A stretch of 64,000 nucleotides of DNA from Inhella sp. (GCF_027532025.1 NZ_JAPZSY010000012.1:1-64000); one strand, 5' to 3'; counted from the stretch's first letter, positions 1-7,972 are shown. Notes: generated by a model from the sequence alone, not told the origin. A program made the numbers and translations.

Positions 1-102
1 TTCAACCATCACCGACTGATGGAACCCCTGGGCTACCTACCGCCAGCCGAGTTCGAGGCCAACTACCATCGACAACGCGCTGGTCAGGCCGCGACCGTCT
101 GA
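1..102 (+). CDS. IS3-family transposase (OrfB), C-terminal fragment
   Basis: Only the last 33 residues are in the window, ending in TGA at 100-102. The segment FNHHRLMEPLGYLPPAEFEA is the characteristic C-terminal end of IS3-family OrfB DDE transposases, where an N-x-R-x-H/L-x-x-L-G-Y-x-P-P-x-x-F/Y pattern closes the rve integrase core. The catalytic DDE residues lie upstream of the window, so whether the enzyme is intact cannot be judged. The stop codon sits about 40 bp inside the right terminal repeat, as expected for this family. Confidence 0.8.
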   Translation, partial: FNHHRLMEPLGYLPPAEFEANYHRQRAGQAATV

Positions 103-141
103 CTTAAACCAACGGGCCCCCGCGAAACCCGGGGCGGTTCA
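1..141 (+). mobile_element. Right end of an IS3-family insertion sequence
   Basis: The window opens inside an insertion sequence. The end of a transposase reading frame (stop at 100-102) is followed by a GC-rich segment finishing in ...CGAAACCCGGGGCGGTTCA. Read inwards, this is TGAACCGCCCCGGGTTTCG, the TG...-type terminal inverted repeat typical of IS3-family elements. The right boundary is therefore placed at base 141. The left end lies outside the window, so the target-site duplication cannot be checked. The family call rests on the transposase C-terminus and the terminal-repeat form. Confidence 0.75.
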
Positions 142-147
142 GAGATC

Positions 148-786
148 TTGATCGTCAGTGTGACGTTGATCCTCGCCTTCTTTGGCCATTCAGCGTGGAC
201 AAAGCATGTGGAGGCCCGCAGAGACATCAAGCTGCGAGAGATCCAAGATGAGACTCAGCGAGCCACATTGCTAGCGCTGCAGACCAACTCTCAGCAGTCG
301 ACTCAACAGATGAAGATCATGGCGGACGCACTTACGTCGTACGGCCGCCTACGGGACGTTGAAGCCCTTGCTCACGATGCGCACAACGACATCCTGAGGA
401 TGGCGCGCAGCGCAGACTCGGCGAAGGTTGGAGGCATTGAGATAAGCGGTGGGGCAGCGGTTTCCCTTGTCGAAAATGCGCGGCGCAAATCAGAAGAAGT
501 GCGCCTGGATGGCATCTACCGGATCGCAAGAGTGGATTGGTCAGGACCGACGGGTACACGTTTACGCATCTTGAATCTCTCAAGCGGAGAGGGCCTAGAT
601 GCTGACCTCCAGGACAACTTGAGTGGCGACTACAAGAAGGTCATTCAAGCCGCCGAGTGGGAGAGAAAGCCTGTTGCGCTGAGCATCAATGCCCGGCGTA
701 TCGGAGGTCAAGTTCGCGCTGCAGTTGTCGTGAAGGCCGAGGACGCACCGATACAGGCTGATCCCGCTGGTTCAGCATCCGCTTGA
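148..786 (+). CDS. Hypothetical membrane-anchored protein, probably 5'-truncated by the IS
   Basis: This is a 212-residue frame beginning with TTG only six bases after the IS right end. The first residues (IVSVTLILAFFG) look like the remaining half of a transmembrane helix. They are followed by a charged, Gln-rich, probably coiled-coil stretch (about residues 20-60) and a soluble C-terminal part of unknown fold. No good ribosome binding site precedes the TTG, and the frame is open back into the IS as far as base 103. The true N-terminus may thus have been removed by the insertion. Base composition appears less GC-rich than in neighbouring genes, suggesting acquired DNA. No family was recognised. 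It may be a pseudogene or may be expressed from an IS-end promoter. Confidence 0.5.
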   Translation: MIVSVTLILAFFGHSAWTKHVEARRDIKLREIQDETQRATLLALQTNSQQSTQQMKIMADALTSYGRLRDVEALAHDAHNDILRMARSADSAKVGGIEISGGAAVSLVENARRKSEEVRLDGIYRIARVDWSGPTGTRLRILNLSSGEGLDADLQDNLSGDYKKVIQAAEWERKPVALSINARRIGGQVRAAVVVKAEDAPIQADPAGSASA

Positions 787-847
787 CACTTGACTAGCCA
801 ACTTGCCTCTCCTGTCGAAAGGAGCGGCAAGGCTGGATGGATGGTCT

Positions 848-2146
848 TCAGCGCGGGGGCAAGTAGCGCCCCAACTCGTTCTTCGCGATGGTCACGCGGT
901 GCACCTCGTCCGGCCCGTCGGCCAGGCGCAGCGTGCGCGCGCCGCCGTAGAACTCGGCCAGGGGCGTGACGTCGCTGACGCCCGTGCCGCCGTGGGCTTG
1001 GATGGCCCAGTCGATGACCTGGCAGGCGACGTTGGGCGCCACGACCTTGATCATGGCGATCTCGTTCTTGGCCACCTTGTTGCCCACGGTGTCCATCATC
1101 CACGCGGCCTTGAGCGTGAGCAATCTGGCTTGCTCGATCATCAAGCGGCTTTGCGCCACGCGTTCGTGCCACACGCCTTGGGTGGCCAGGGGCTTTCCGA
1201 AGGCGACGCGGCTGCTCAGGCGCTCGCACATCAGGCGCAGCGCGCGTTCGCTCATGCCGATGAGGCGCATGCAGTGGTGGATGCGGCCGGGGCCGAGGCG
1301 GCCTTGGGCGATCTCGAAGCCGCGGCCTTCGCCCAGCAGCATGTTGGCGGCGGGCACGCGCACTCCTGAGAAGCGCATTTCGCAGTGGCCGTGCGGCGCA
1401 TCGTCCTGGCCGAAGACGGGCAGCGGGCGCACCACCTCGACGCCCGGGGTGTCGGCCGGCACGAGGATCATGGACTGGCGCTCGTGCTTGGGCGCCTCGG
1501 GGTTGCTTTGGCCCATGACGATGTAGATGGCGCAGCGCGGGTCGCCGGCGCCGCTGATCCACCACTTGCGGCCGTTGATGACGTAGTCGTCACCGTCGCG
1601 CTCGATGCGCGTGGCGATGTTGGTGGCGTCGCTGCTGGCCACGTCGGGCTCGGTCATGGCGAAGGCGCTGCGGATGCTGCCGGCCAGCAGGGGCTTCAAC
1701 CAACGCTCTTGCTGGGCGGGCGTGCCGTAGCGGGCCAGCACTTCCATGTTGCCGGTGTCGGGCGCGCTGCAGTTGAAGACCTCGCTGGCCCACAGCACGT
1801 GGCCCATGCGCTCGGCCAGGGGGGCGTACTCGGCGTTGGTGAGGCCCGCGCCGAGTGAGCGGGCGCCGCCGGGCCGCCCCAAGGCGCCCACGCCCCCTTG
1901 GGGGGCCGGACCCGTACTCGGGGCCCCGGGGGCCTCATCCGGCAGGAAGAGGTTCCACAGGCCTTCGGCCTGGGCTTCCTTCTTCAGCGTCTCGATGGTT
2001 TGCAGCGGCGTCCAGCGCTTGCCCGCCAAGGTGTTGGCGGCCAGCTCGTCGCGGGCGGCTTGCTCTTGGGGCTCGATGCGTTCGCGCATGAAGGCGTCCA
2101 CACGGGCCAGCAGGGCGTTGCCCTTGTCAGTCATTCCAAAGTTCAC
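848..2146 (-). CDS. Acyl-CoA dehydrogenase, ACAD10/11- or LvaC-like
   Basis: 432-residue acyl-CoA dehydrogenase, predicted to be an FAD enzyme acting on acyl-CoA esters. Family marks include [16 protein letters not shown], the [13 protein letters not shown] strand, [25 protein letters not shown] and [10 protein letters not shown]. Where classical enzymes have YEGT with the catalytic Glu, this one reads ADGPDE by eye alignment. I chose GTG at 2146: an AAGGAA ribosome binding site lies 7 nt upstream, and the GTG overlaps the stop of the upstream kinase gene (GTGA). The ATG at 2134 would be 19 nt from that site. Residues about 72-98 ([14 protein letters not shown]...) interrupt the normal FLPDE-GAGLTN sequence and are encoded by a palindromic repeat. 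The pair with the kinase suggests hydroxyacyl-CoA catabolism. Confidence 0.88.
   Translation of the reverse strand: MNFGMTDKGNALLARVDAFMRERIEPQEQAARDELAANTLAGKRWTPLQTIETLKKEAQAEGLWNLFLPDEAPGAPSTGPAPQGGVGALGRPGGARSLGAGLTNAEYAPLAERMGHVLWASEVFNCSAPDTGNMEVLARYGTPAQQERWLKPLLAGSIRSAFAMTEPDVASSDATNIATRIERDGDDYVINGRKWWISGAGDPRCAIYIVMGQSNPEAPKHERQSMILVPADTPGVEVVRPLPVFGQDDAPHGHCEMRFSGVRVPAANMLLGEGRGFEIAQGRLGPGRIHHCMRLIGMSERALRLMCERLSSRVAFGKPLATQGVWHERVAQSRLMIEQARLLTLKAAWMMDTVGNKVAKNEIAMIKVVAPNVACQVIDWAIQAHGGTGVSDVTPLAEFYGGARTLRLADGPDEVHRVTIAKNELGRYLPPR
1853..1933. repeat. REP-like palindromic repeat inserted in frame in the acyl-CoA dehydrogenase gene
   Basis: About 81 bp (27 codons) separate the conserved FLPDE and [12 protein letters not shown] blocks of the dehydrogenase, which are normally almost adjacent in this family. 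The insert contains CCCCAAGG (1877-1884) and its inverted copy CCTTGGGG (1896-1903) in a very GC-rich setting. It resembles the CCCCAAGG...CCTTGGGG palindromes I recall from intergenic regions of Burkholderiales genomes. No second copy was noticed in this window. The length is a multiple of three and no stop codon arises, so the host frame is kept. The exact boundaries are estimated from the protein break. Confidence 0.6.
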
Positions 2147-3228
2147 GGCGCGATTCCTTGTTGGGCGAGGTGCCAGCCGAGTTGCGCCACCTGCGGCGCC
2201 AGCGCGCCTTGGGCCACGGCCTGCTGGCTGCTGGCGATGCCTTGCGCGGCCCGGGCGGCCACGCCTTGCATGATGGCCGCGAGGCGGAAGAGGTTGTAGG
2301 CGAAGTAGAAGTTCCAGCGCTGGCCCACCTGCAAGCCCGTGCGGGCCTCGTAGCGGGCGCAGTAGTCGCGCAGGGCGGGGATGCCTTGGGCCGCCAAGTC
2401 CACGCCGGCCAGCCCCCGCATGGGGCCCGGCGGGGCCACCCAGGCCAGCGCGTGGTAGGCGAAGTCGGCCAGGGGGTCGCCCAGGGTGGACAGCTCCCAG
2501 TCGAGCACGCCGATGACTGAGGTTGCCACGTTCGCTTGGTCGCGCGTCCACACCAGGTTGTCCAGCCGGTAGTCGCCGTGCACCAGGCGCGTGAGCACGG
2601 TGTCGGGCGCCGGGGCATTGGCGGGCAGCCACTCGATGAGGCGCTCCATCGCGTCGATGGCCGGGGCGTGCGCGCAGCTGGCGCGGTATTGCTTGGTCCA
2701 GCGGCCGAGCTGGCGGTCGTAGTAGTTGCCGGGGGCGCCGTAGTCGCGCAAGCCCGCGGCGTCGAGGTCCACCGTGTGGATGGCGGCGATGGTCGCGTTC
2801 ATGGCGTCGAAGATCGCGCCGCGCTGTTCGGGCGTGTGGGCTTTCAGGCGCGGGTCCCAGTGCACCTCGCCGTCCAGGTAGTCCATCACGTAGAAGGCGC
2901 GGCCCAACAGGGCTTCGTCTTCGCACAGCGCGTGCACGCGGGGCACGGGCACGGCGCTGCCGGCCAGGGCCGTCATCACGCGGGCTTCGCGCTCGATGGC
3001 GTGGGCCGTGGGCAGCAGCTGGGCCACGGGGCCGGGCTTGCAGCGCATCACGTAGGCCTTAGGCGGCGTGATGAGCTGGAAGGTGGGGTTGCTTTGGCCG
3101 CCGTTGAAACGGGCCACCGTCAACGGCCCTTGGAACCCGGCCACGTGGGCCTGCAGCCAAGCCTCGAGGGCCGGGACGTTCAACCAGGGCGTGTCGTCGG
3201 CCGCGCGGGTGCCGGCAAAGGAACTCAT
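2143..3228 (-). CDS. APH-fold phosphotransferase (LvaA- or ACAD10/11-kinase-like)
   Basis: 361-residue member of the aminoglycoside phosphotransferase/choline kinase fold. The catalytic loop is HGDYRLDN (residues 217-224) and the metal-binding segment is [12 protein letters not shown] (241-252). The N-terminal lobe has [10 protein letters not shown] and YVMRCKP, as in the subgroup fused to acyl-CoA dehydrogenase in animal ACAD10/ACAD11. In Pseudomonas putida, LvaA of this fold phosphorylates 4-hydroxyacyl-CoA and the dehydrogenase-fold LvaC acts next. That pathway knowledge plus the 4-bp overlap with the downstream dehydrogenase supports a similar role here. Antibiotic resistance is unlikely. 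The exact substrate cannot be read from sequence. Confidence 0.85.
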   Translation of the reverse strand: MSSFAGTRAADDTPWLNVPALEAWLQAHVAGFQGPLTVARFNGGQSNPTFQLITPPKAYVMRCKPGPVAQLLPTAHAIEREARVMTALAGSAVPVPRVHALCEDEALLGRAFYVMDYLDGEVHWDPRLKAHTPEQRGAIFDAMNATIAAIHTVDLDAAGLRDYGAPGNYYDRQLGRWTKQYRASCAHAPAIDAMERLIEWLPANAPAPDTVLTRLVHGDYRLDNLVWTRDQANVATSVIGVLDWELSTLGDPLADFAYHALAWVAPPGPMRGLAGVDLAAQGIPALRDYCARYEARTGLQVGQRWNFYFAYNLFRLAAIMQGVAARAAQGIASSQQAVAQGALAPQVAQLGWHLAQQGIAP

Positions 3229-3286
3229 CGGGGGTCTCCTCGTTCGAGCCGCTGATCATCGCGCGGCCCATGGCCACAATCTGTCC

Positions 3287-3304
3287 CCCAGGCGACAACC
3301 TGGG
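3287..3304. promoter_or_regulatory. Candidate operator: CCCAGG-N6-CCTGGG palindrome
   Basis: A perfect 6-6-6 inverted repeat, CCCAGGcgacaaCCTGGG, lies in the 107-bp gap between the divergent APH-kinase gene and the Crp/Fnr-type regulator gene. The two-fold symmetry and position suggest a dimer binding site, possibly autoregulatory. It does not look like the classical FNR (TTGAT-N4-ATCAA) or CRP (TGTGA-N6-TCACA) box. It could also be a chance palindrome in GC-rich DNA. Confidence 0.35.
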
Positions 3305-3335
3305 AACGACCCTGCCCTGGGCCCTCTACTGCGCC

Positions 3336-4043
3336 ATGACCGACGACCCCACGCTCGACCCCTTGCCCATCCTGCGCCGCCACCCCTGGTTCGCACAGTT
3401 GCCGGAGGCTTTGCAGCAGGCCGTGGTCGCACGCTCGCGGCCCATGCGTCTGGCGCATGGGCAACTGCTGTTCCGCCGGCGCGACCCGGCCGACGCTTGG
3501 TACGGCATCTTGCAAGGCGCCATCCGCATCGGCGCGGCCTCGGCCGAGGGGCGCGAACTGACGCTGACCTACCTGGAGCCGGGCGCCTGGTTCGGCGAGA
3601 TTTCGCTGTTCGACGGCGAGCCGCGCACGCACGACGGCCAGGCCCAGGGCGACACCGTGCTGCTGCGCGTGGCCCGGGCCGAGTTCGAGGCCCTGCTGGC
3701 CGAGCACCCGGCGCTGGCGCGCGCGCTGCTGCAGCTGCAAAGCCAGCGCCTGCGCATGATGTTTGGACTGATTGAGGCGGCCAGCCTGCTGCCCCTGCCG
3801 CAGCGCTTGGCGCAACAGCTGCTGAGCTTGGCCGACACCTACGGCGAGCCCGGCCCGCAGCCGGGCACGGTGCGCATCGCGCTGCGCCTGCCGCAAGACG
3901 CGCTGGGCCAGTTGCTGGGCACCAGCCGGCAGCGCATCAACCAGGCGCTGAAGGCCTGGGAGCGCGACGGCTGGCTGCAGCAGCGCTACGGCGAGATCGT
4001 GTTGCTGCGCCTGGACGCGCTGCGCGCCGAGGCCGGCGGCTGA
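3336..4043 (+). CDS. Crp/Fnr-family transcriptional regulator
   Basis: 235-residue regulator. The N-terminal cyclic-nucleotide-binding-type beta roll (about residues 30-130) contains PGAWFGEISLFDGEPRTHDGQA, matching the family's G-E-x-(S/A)-L-F-x-x-x-x-R pattern. A dimerisation helix follows (SQRLRMMFGLIEAASLL). The C-terminal winged helix-turn-helix contains LPQDALGQLLGTSRQRINQALKAWERDGWLQ. No N-terminal cysteine cluster is present, so it is not an oxygen-sensing FNR. The ORF extends upstream to 3270, but ATG 3336 (MTDDPTL) gives the usual family length. It diverges from the kinase/dehydrogenase pair and may control it. The effector is unknown. Confidence 0.85.
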   Translation: MTDDPTLDPLPILRRHPWFAQLPEALQQAVVARSRPMRLAHGQLLFRRRDPADAWYGILQGAIRIGAASAEGRELTLTYLEPGAWFGEISLFDGEPRTHDGQAQGDTVLLRVARAEFEALLAEHPALARALLQLQSQRLRMMFGLIEAASLLPLPQRLAQQLLSLADTYGEPGPQPGTVRIALRLPQDALGQLLGTSRQRINQALKAWERDGWLQQRYGEIVLLRLDALRAEAGG

Positions 4044-4056
4044 ACCGGCCCGGCTG

Positions 4057-4076
4057 GTCGGCGATCACTCGCCGAC
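4057..4076. terminator. Hairpin between convergent genes
   Basis: GTCGGCGA-tcac-TCGCCGAC forms a perfect 8-bp stem with a 4-nt loop in the short gap where the Crp/Fnr gene and the lipoprotein gene converge. It overlaps the lipoprotein stop codon. No U-tract follows on either strand, so it would be an imperfect intrinsic terminator at best. Confidence 0.4.
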
Positions 4077-4754
4077 GAGTTGCACCGCGTCGACTTCTTT
4101 GTAGCCCGAGCTGACCGCGTTGGCGAAGGTCAAACGCACGCCCACGATGGGCTTGTCGGTCTTGGGGAAGGTGTGCACCACCCAAGTCCGCGGGCCGCGC
4201 TCGTCGAGCTTGAAATCGCTGATGCCGCTCCACACGGCTTGCAGCCCACCGGCCTCGTCCACCAGCTCGACCTTGGTGATCGCCTTGACGGCGTGGTTGT
4301 TGGTCAGCACCGCCCGCACTTCGGTGGCGCGCACCGGCTTGGCGTAGCGGGTTTCGAGCCAGTCCAGGCCCATGTCTTGGCTTTGCTGGGACCACTCGTC
4401 GTGGTCAGGGGCGCCCACCGCCTTCCAAGCCTGGCCCTTGGTGGGATCTGCCTTCACGGCCTCGGGTTTGTCGCCGAAGCCGCTGCTGGCTTGTGCGCTC
4501 GTGGCCCATTGGGCCAGGCTGTCGCTGAGGTAGCGCTGCTCCATGTTGGCGTAGTCCAGCTTGGCTTGCAGTTGCGCCCGCTTGCGCTCCTCCTCGGTGG
4601 GTTCAGCGCTCACGGCCGGGCTCGGCGCCTGAGTCGGCGTGGCGGCGGGGGTCGGGGTCGCCGCGCCAGATGGAGGGGCGGGCTCCTTTTTGTTGCAGGC
4701 GGCCAGCACCACGACAACGGACAACAAGGCAACAACGAGGGTTCGCATGGGCAT
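4065..4754 (-). CDS. Lipoprotein with discoidin/PAPPA-scaffold-like domain
   Basis: 229 residues. A type II signal peptide ends in the lipobox VLAAC (Cys20), followed by a Pro/Thr/Ala-rich linker (about 25-50) and a short helical segment. The C-terminal half (about 95-229) reads WKAVGAPDHDEW...DWLETRYAKPVRATEVRAVLTNNHAVKAITKVELVDEAGGLQAVW. This resembles F5/8-type C (discoidin-like) beta-sandwich domains used for carbohydrate or protein binding. It is probably anchored in the outer membrane facing the periplasm. A second ATG two codons in (MRTL) is an equally good start. The ligand is unknown. Confidence 0.65.
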   Translation of the reverse strand: MPMRTLVVALLSVVVVLAACNKKEPAPPSGAATPTPAATPTQAPSPAVSAEPTEEERKRAQLQAKLDYANMEQRYLSDSLAQWATSAQASSGFGDKPEAVKADPTKGQAWKAVGAPDHDEWSQQSQDMGLDWLETRYAKPVRATEVRAVLTNNHAVKAITKVELVDEAGGLQAVWSGISDFKLDERGPRTWVVHTFPKTDKPIVGVRLTFANAVSSGYKEVDAVQLVGE

Positions 4755-4874
4755 CAGGAAGGAGGGAAGGAAAAAACGGGCGCGAGCGTAAGCGCTGCCG
4801 ACGGCTTCAAGCCGGGCACGCAGCCCTCAAACAAGGGCGTCCGTTGCGATTGGTAACAAGCGCCGCGCGGCGGT

Positions 4875-6116
4875 TCAGGCCAGCGCCAGGCCGGCCATGG
4901 CGCCCGCCGCCAGCAGCTGCGCCACCAGCGCGCCAGTGACCCAGCGCCCGTAGGCAGCCCCGCCCGCCGTGAAGGCCACGACGCTGCGCGTCAGGCCGTT
5001 GGCGCCCAGGGCGAGCAGCAGGCCGAGGATGAGGATGGAGGCCTGGATCCGGCCCTCGTGCGCCAAGCCAGCCAGGGACGGCAGGGCGGCGTGGGCGTCG
5101 GCCAAGCCCGCCAAGGCCGCGCCGCCCAAGGCACCGAGGTTGCCCATGGCATGCTGGGCCGCGCTGACGGCCACCGTGACGCCCGTGAGCAGGGCGGCGA
5201 GCAGCAAGGCCTCGCGCGGCCGCAGCGGACGGCGGCCAGCCGGCGCCGCCTCGGGCAGCTGGGCGGGCGCCAGCCACCAGCCCCAGGTCAGCGCCAGCAG
5301 CAGACCCGCCAAGGCCACCGGCGTCCAAGCGCGGGCGCCCTCGGGCGCCAGGGGCCACAGCATCAGCAAGGTTTGCAGCCAGGTGGCGGCGGTGGACATG
5401 ACCGCCGCCGCCGCGTGGGCCCGCACATCGCCGCCATGACGCCGCGCCTGCGCCCCCAGCGCCGCCACCGTGGCCGTGCTGGACACCAGCCCCCCCAGGA
5501 GGCCCGAGGCGAGCCAGCCGGCGCGCGACCCCAACAGGCGCAAGGCCACGTGCGCCAGCCCCTGCAGCGTCAACAGCACCAGCACCAGCCCGCCCAGCTG
5601 CCGGGCGCTGACCCCGCCGAGCCAGGCGAGCGGCTGCGCGGGCAACAAGGGCATGACCAGCAAGGCAATGGCGCCCAGCAGCAGCAGGTCGTGCAGCTCC
5701 TCTTCGCGCAAGACGCTGCGGGCGAAGTGGTGCAGCCGGGTGCGCAGCGCCAACAGGCCGGTGAGCACCAGCGCCGCCACGGCGGCGCCCATGGGCCGAT
5801 CCAAAGCCAGAGCACCGATGAGGTAGGTGGCCAGCAGGGCCAGTTCGGTGGTCAGGCCCGGGTCCTGCTGGCGTTGCCGCCACAAGGTGGCGGTTAGCAC
5901 GGCCGCCACGGCCAGCAACCCGGCGGCCACCAGCCAGGGCTCGGCCAGCCAGGCGGCCAGCACGCCCGCCATCGCGGCCACGGTGAAGGTGCGCAGGCCC
6001 GCCACGTCGCGGTCGGGGCCCTCGCCCTTGCGACGCTCGCGCTCCAGCCCCACCAGCAGGCCGCAGCCCAGGGCCACGGCCAAGCCAACGAGGGGCAGGC
6101 CTTCCAGCGTCATCAA
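4875..6116 (-). CDS. MgtC/SapB family membrane protein with DUF4010
   Basis: 413-residue, highly hydrophobic protein. The N-terminal MgtC/SapB domain (about residues 1-130) shows GCGLLVGLERERRKGEGPDRDVAGLRTFT, the family's GLERE...AGLRTF signature. The rest is a DUF4010-type multi-helix domain with GGLVSSTATVAALG. I count roughly ten or more membrane segments. The function of this two-domain form is not established; MgtC itself is linked to magnesium-limited growth. Its start overlaps the stop of the upstream NTF2-like gene by 4 bp (ATGA), implying translational coupling. Confidence 0.8.
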   Translation of the reverse strand: MMTLEGLPLVGLAVALGCGLLVGLERERRKGEGPDRDVAGLRTFTVAAMAGVLAAWLAEPWLVAAGLLAVAAVLTATLWRQRQQDPGLTTELALLATYLIGALALDRPMGAAVAALVLTGLLALRTRLHHFARSVLREEELHDLLLLGAIALLVMPLLPAQPLAWLGGVSARQLGGLVLVLLTLQGLAHVALRLLGSRAGWLASGLLGGLVSSTATVAALGAQARRHGGDVRAHAAAAVMSTAATWLQTLLMLWPLAPEGARAWTPVALAGLLLALTWGWWLAPAQLPEAAPAGRRPLRPREALLLAALLTGVTVAVSAAQHAMGNLGALGGAALAGLADAHAALPSLAGLAHEGRIQASILILGLLLALGANGLTRSVVAFTAGGAAYGRWVTGALVAQLLAAGAMAGLALA

Positions 6117-6448
6117 GCGTCGAAAAAGTAGGCCTTGGCGATCAAGCCGTCGCGCACCTCGTACACGGCCGCCACCTCGAAGGGCTCGGGCCGCACGCCG
6201 TGCACGCGCTCGTGGTCGAACACCTTGCTACCGACCACCAAGCGGCCCAGCAACTCGGCGTGCAGCGCCGGCAGGTTGAAGCGGTTCGCCGCGTAGTGCG
6301 CGGCCAGCGCGACCTTGCCTTGGATCGAGGGCTCGGCCGCGGGCGGCCGGTACAGCGCGATGTCCTCGCTGTAGCAGGCGATGAAGCGCGCCAGGTCGCG
6401 GGCGTTGTAGGCGTCGAGTTGTTCTTGGGCGAGTTGTTCGGGCGTCAT
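6113..6448 (-). CDS. NTF2-like (SnoaL-type) small protein
   Basis: 111-residue protein of the nuclear-transport-factor-2 fold. The start MTPEQLAQEQLDAYNARDLARFIACYSEDIALY and the end VAAVYEVRDGLIAKAYFF match the alpha+beta cone of small steroid-isomerase or SnoaL-like proteins. The fold is used for binding or isomerising small hydrophobic ligands, and no catalytic residues can be assigned with confidence. It is upstream of, and 4-bp overlapping with, the MgtC/DUF4010 gene. The enzyme activity, if any, is unknown. Confidence 0.75.
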   Translation of the reverse strand: MTPEQLAQEQLDAYNARDLARFIACYSEDIALYRPPAAEPSIQGKVALAAHYAANRFNLPALHAELLGRLVVGSKVFDHERVHGVRPEPFEVAAVYEVRDGLIAKAYFFDA

Positions 6449-6464
6449 GGCCCGAGGATAACGA

Positions 6465-7895
6465 TCACCCGACTCGGCAGACCTTCAACATGTTCGTGCC
6501 GCCCGGGTAGCCCATGGGCTCGCCGCAGGTGATGGCGTAGGTGTCGCCCGGCATGAGCACGCCGCGGTCGACCAGTAGCTTCTCGGCCGCCAGCAGCGCC
6601 GTGTCGCGATCTTCGAACTTGGGCATGAGCAGCGGGTAGACGTTGCGGTACAGCGCCATCTTGCGCTGGCTGATGGGCTGCGTGGTCAGCGCAAAGATGG
6701 GCACCTTGATGCGGTGGCGGCTCATCCACAGCGCGGTGCTGCCCGACTCGGTCAGCGCCAGGATGGCCTTGCAGCCCAGGTGGTGCGCGGTGAACAGCGC
6801 GCCCATGGCGATGGACTGGTCGATGCGGGCGAAGCGGCGGTCGGCGAAGTCGGTCTCGATGCTGACGTACTCGGCGCGCTCGGCCTCGAGGGCGATGGCG
6901 GCCATCTGCTCGACGGTTTCGACCGGGAACTTGCCGGCCGCGGTTTCGGCGCTGAGCATCACGGCGTCGGTGCCGTCCAGCACGGCGTTGGCCACGTCGC
7001 TGACCTCGGCGCGCGTGGGCACCGGGTTGACGATCATGGACTCCATCATCTGCGTGGCGGTGATGGTCAGCTTGTCCATGTCGGCCGCCATCTTGATCAT
7101 GCGCTTTTGCAGCGCGGGCACGGCGGCGTTGCCCACCTCCACGGCCAAGTCACCGCGGGCGACCATGATGCCGTCGCTGGCCTTCAAGATGGCTTCCAGC
7201 TGCGGAATGGCTTCGCTGCGCTCGATTTTGGCGATCAGCGCCGCCTTGTGGCGATAGGGCTCGCCGGCCACGTTGGCCAGTTGGCGGGCCAGCTCCATGT
7301 CGGTGGCGTTCTTGGGGAAGCTGACGGCCAGGTACTCGCACTGGAAGGACATCGCGGTCTTGATGTCCTCCATGTCTTTGCCGGTCAGCGCCGGGGCCGT
7401 GAGGCCGCCGCCTTGCTTGTTGATGCCCTTGTTGTTGCTGAGCTCGCCACCCATCTTCACCGTGGTGTGCACGGCGGCGCCGCGCACCGCGTCCACCGTC
7501 AGCACCAGCAGGCCGTCGTTCAGCAGCAGGGTGTCGCCGGGCTTCACGTCGCGCGGCAGCTCTTTGTAGTCCAGGCCCACGGCGTTGACATCACCCGGCT
7601 CGGTGCGCTCGGCGTCCAGGACGAAGGGGGCGCCGTTCTCCAGCATGACCTTGCCTTCGGCGAACTTGCCGACGCGGATCTTGGGGCCCTGCAGGTCGGC
7701 CATGATGGCCACTTCTTTGCCCACGCGGCGCGCAGCCTCGCGCACCATGGTGGCGCGGTCGATGTGGTCCTGCGCTTTGCCGTGGCTGAAGTTCAGGCGC
7801 ACGACGTCAACGCCGGCGCGGATCAGGCGCTCCAGCATCTCGGGGGTGTTGGAGGCGGGGCCCAGGGTGGCGACGATCTTGGTGGCGCGGGTCAT
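6465..7895 (-). CDS. pyk: Pyruvate kinase
   Basis: 476 residues, full length for bacterial pyruvate kinase, which converts phosphoenolpyruvate and ADP to pyruvate and ATP. The N-terminus TKIVATLGPASNTPEMLERLIRAG and RLNFSHG are characteristic. AKIERSEA carries the catalytic Lys region, IMVARGDLAVEVG the metal site, and TQMMESMIVNPVPTRAEVSDVANAVLDGTDAVMLS the active-site helix. The C-terminal allosteric domain is present. It lies 77 bp downstream of the Lrp/AsnC gene on the same strand. A palindrome just before the start may be an operator. Confidence 0.96.
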   Translation of the reverse strand: MTRATKIVATLGPASNTPEMLERLIRAGVDVVRLNFSHGKAQDHIDRATMVREAARRVGKEVAIMADLQGPKIRVGKFAEGKVMLENGAPFVLDAERTEPGDVNAVGLDYKELPRDVKPGDTLLLNDGLLVLTVDAVRGAAVHTTVKMGGELSNNKGINKQGGGLTAPALTGKDMEDIKTAMSFQCEYLAVSFPKNATDMELARQLANVAGEPYRHKAALIAKIERSEAIPQLEAILKASDGIMVARGDLAVEVGNAAVPALQKRMIKMAADMDKLTITATQMMESMIVNPVPTRAEVSDVANAVLDGTDAVMLSAETAAGKFPVETVEQMAAIALEAERAEYVSIETDFADRRFARIDQSIAMGALFTAHHLGCKAILALTESGSTALWMSRHRIKVPIFALTTQPISQRKMALYRNVYPLLMPKFEDRDTALLAAEKLLVDRGVLMPGDTYAITCGEPMGYPGGTNMLKVCRVG

Positions 7896-7900
7896 GACGA

Positions 7901-7915
7901 TGTAACTCGGTTACG
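7901..7915. promoter_or_regulatory. Candidate operator upstream of pyk (HexR-like)
   Basis: TGTAACTCGGTTACG lies 5 bp before the pyk ATG on the other strand. It contains a perfect 5-3-5 palindrome (GTAAC-tcg-GTTAC). The layout TGTAA-N5-TTAC(A) is close to the HexR consensus TGTAAT...ATTACA, and pyk genes are known HexR targets in proteobacteria. One half-site base differs. Its position would block ribosome access or early transcription. This is an inference from sequence only; no hexR gene is in the window. Confidence 0.4.
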
Positions 7916-7972
7916 CAGTCTTGCGATTATGCGATTACATGCGCCGGCCGTGTGCACGGTCTGGGGCCGCGA

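Noticed and set aside
2143-3228. Aminoglycoside resistance gene
   Set aside because: The kinase belongs to the subgroup paired with acyl-CoA dehydrogenases, and its overlap with such a gene argues for metabolism.
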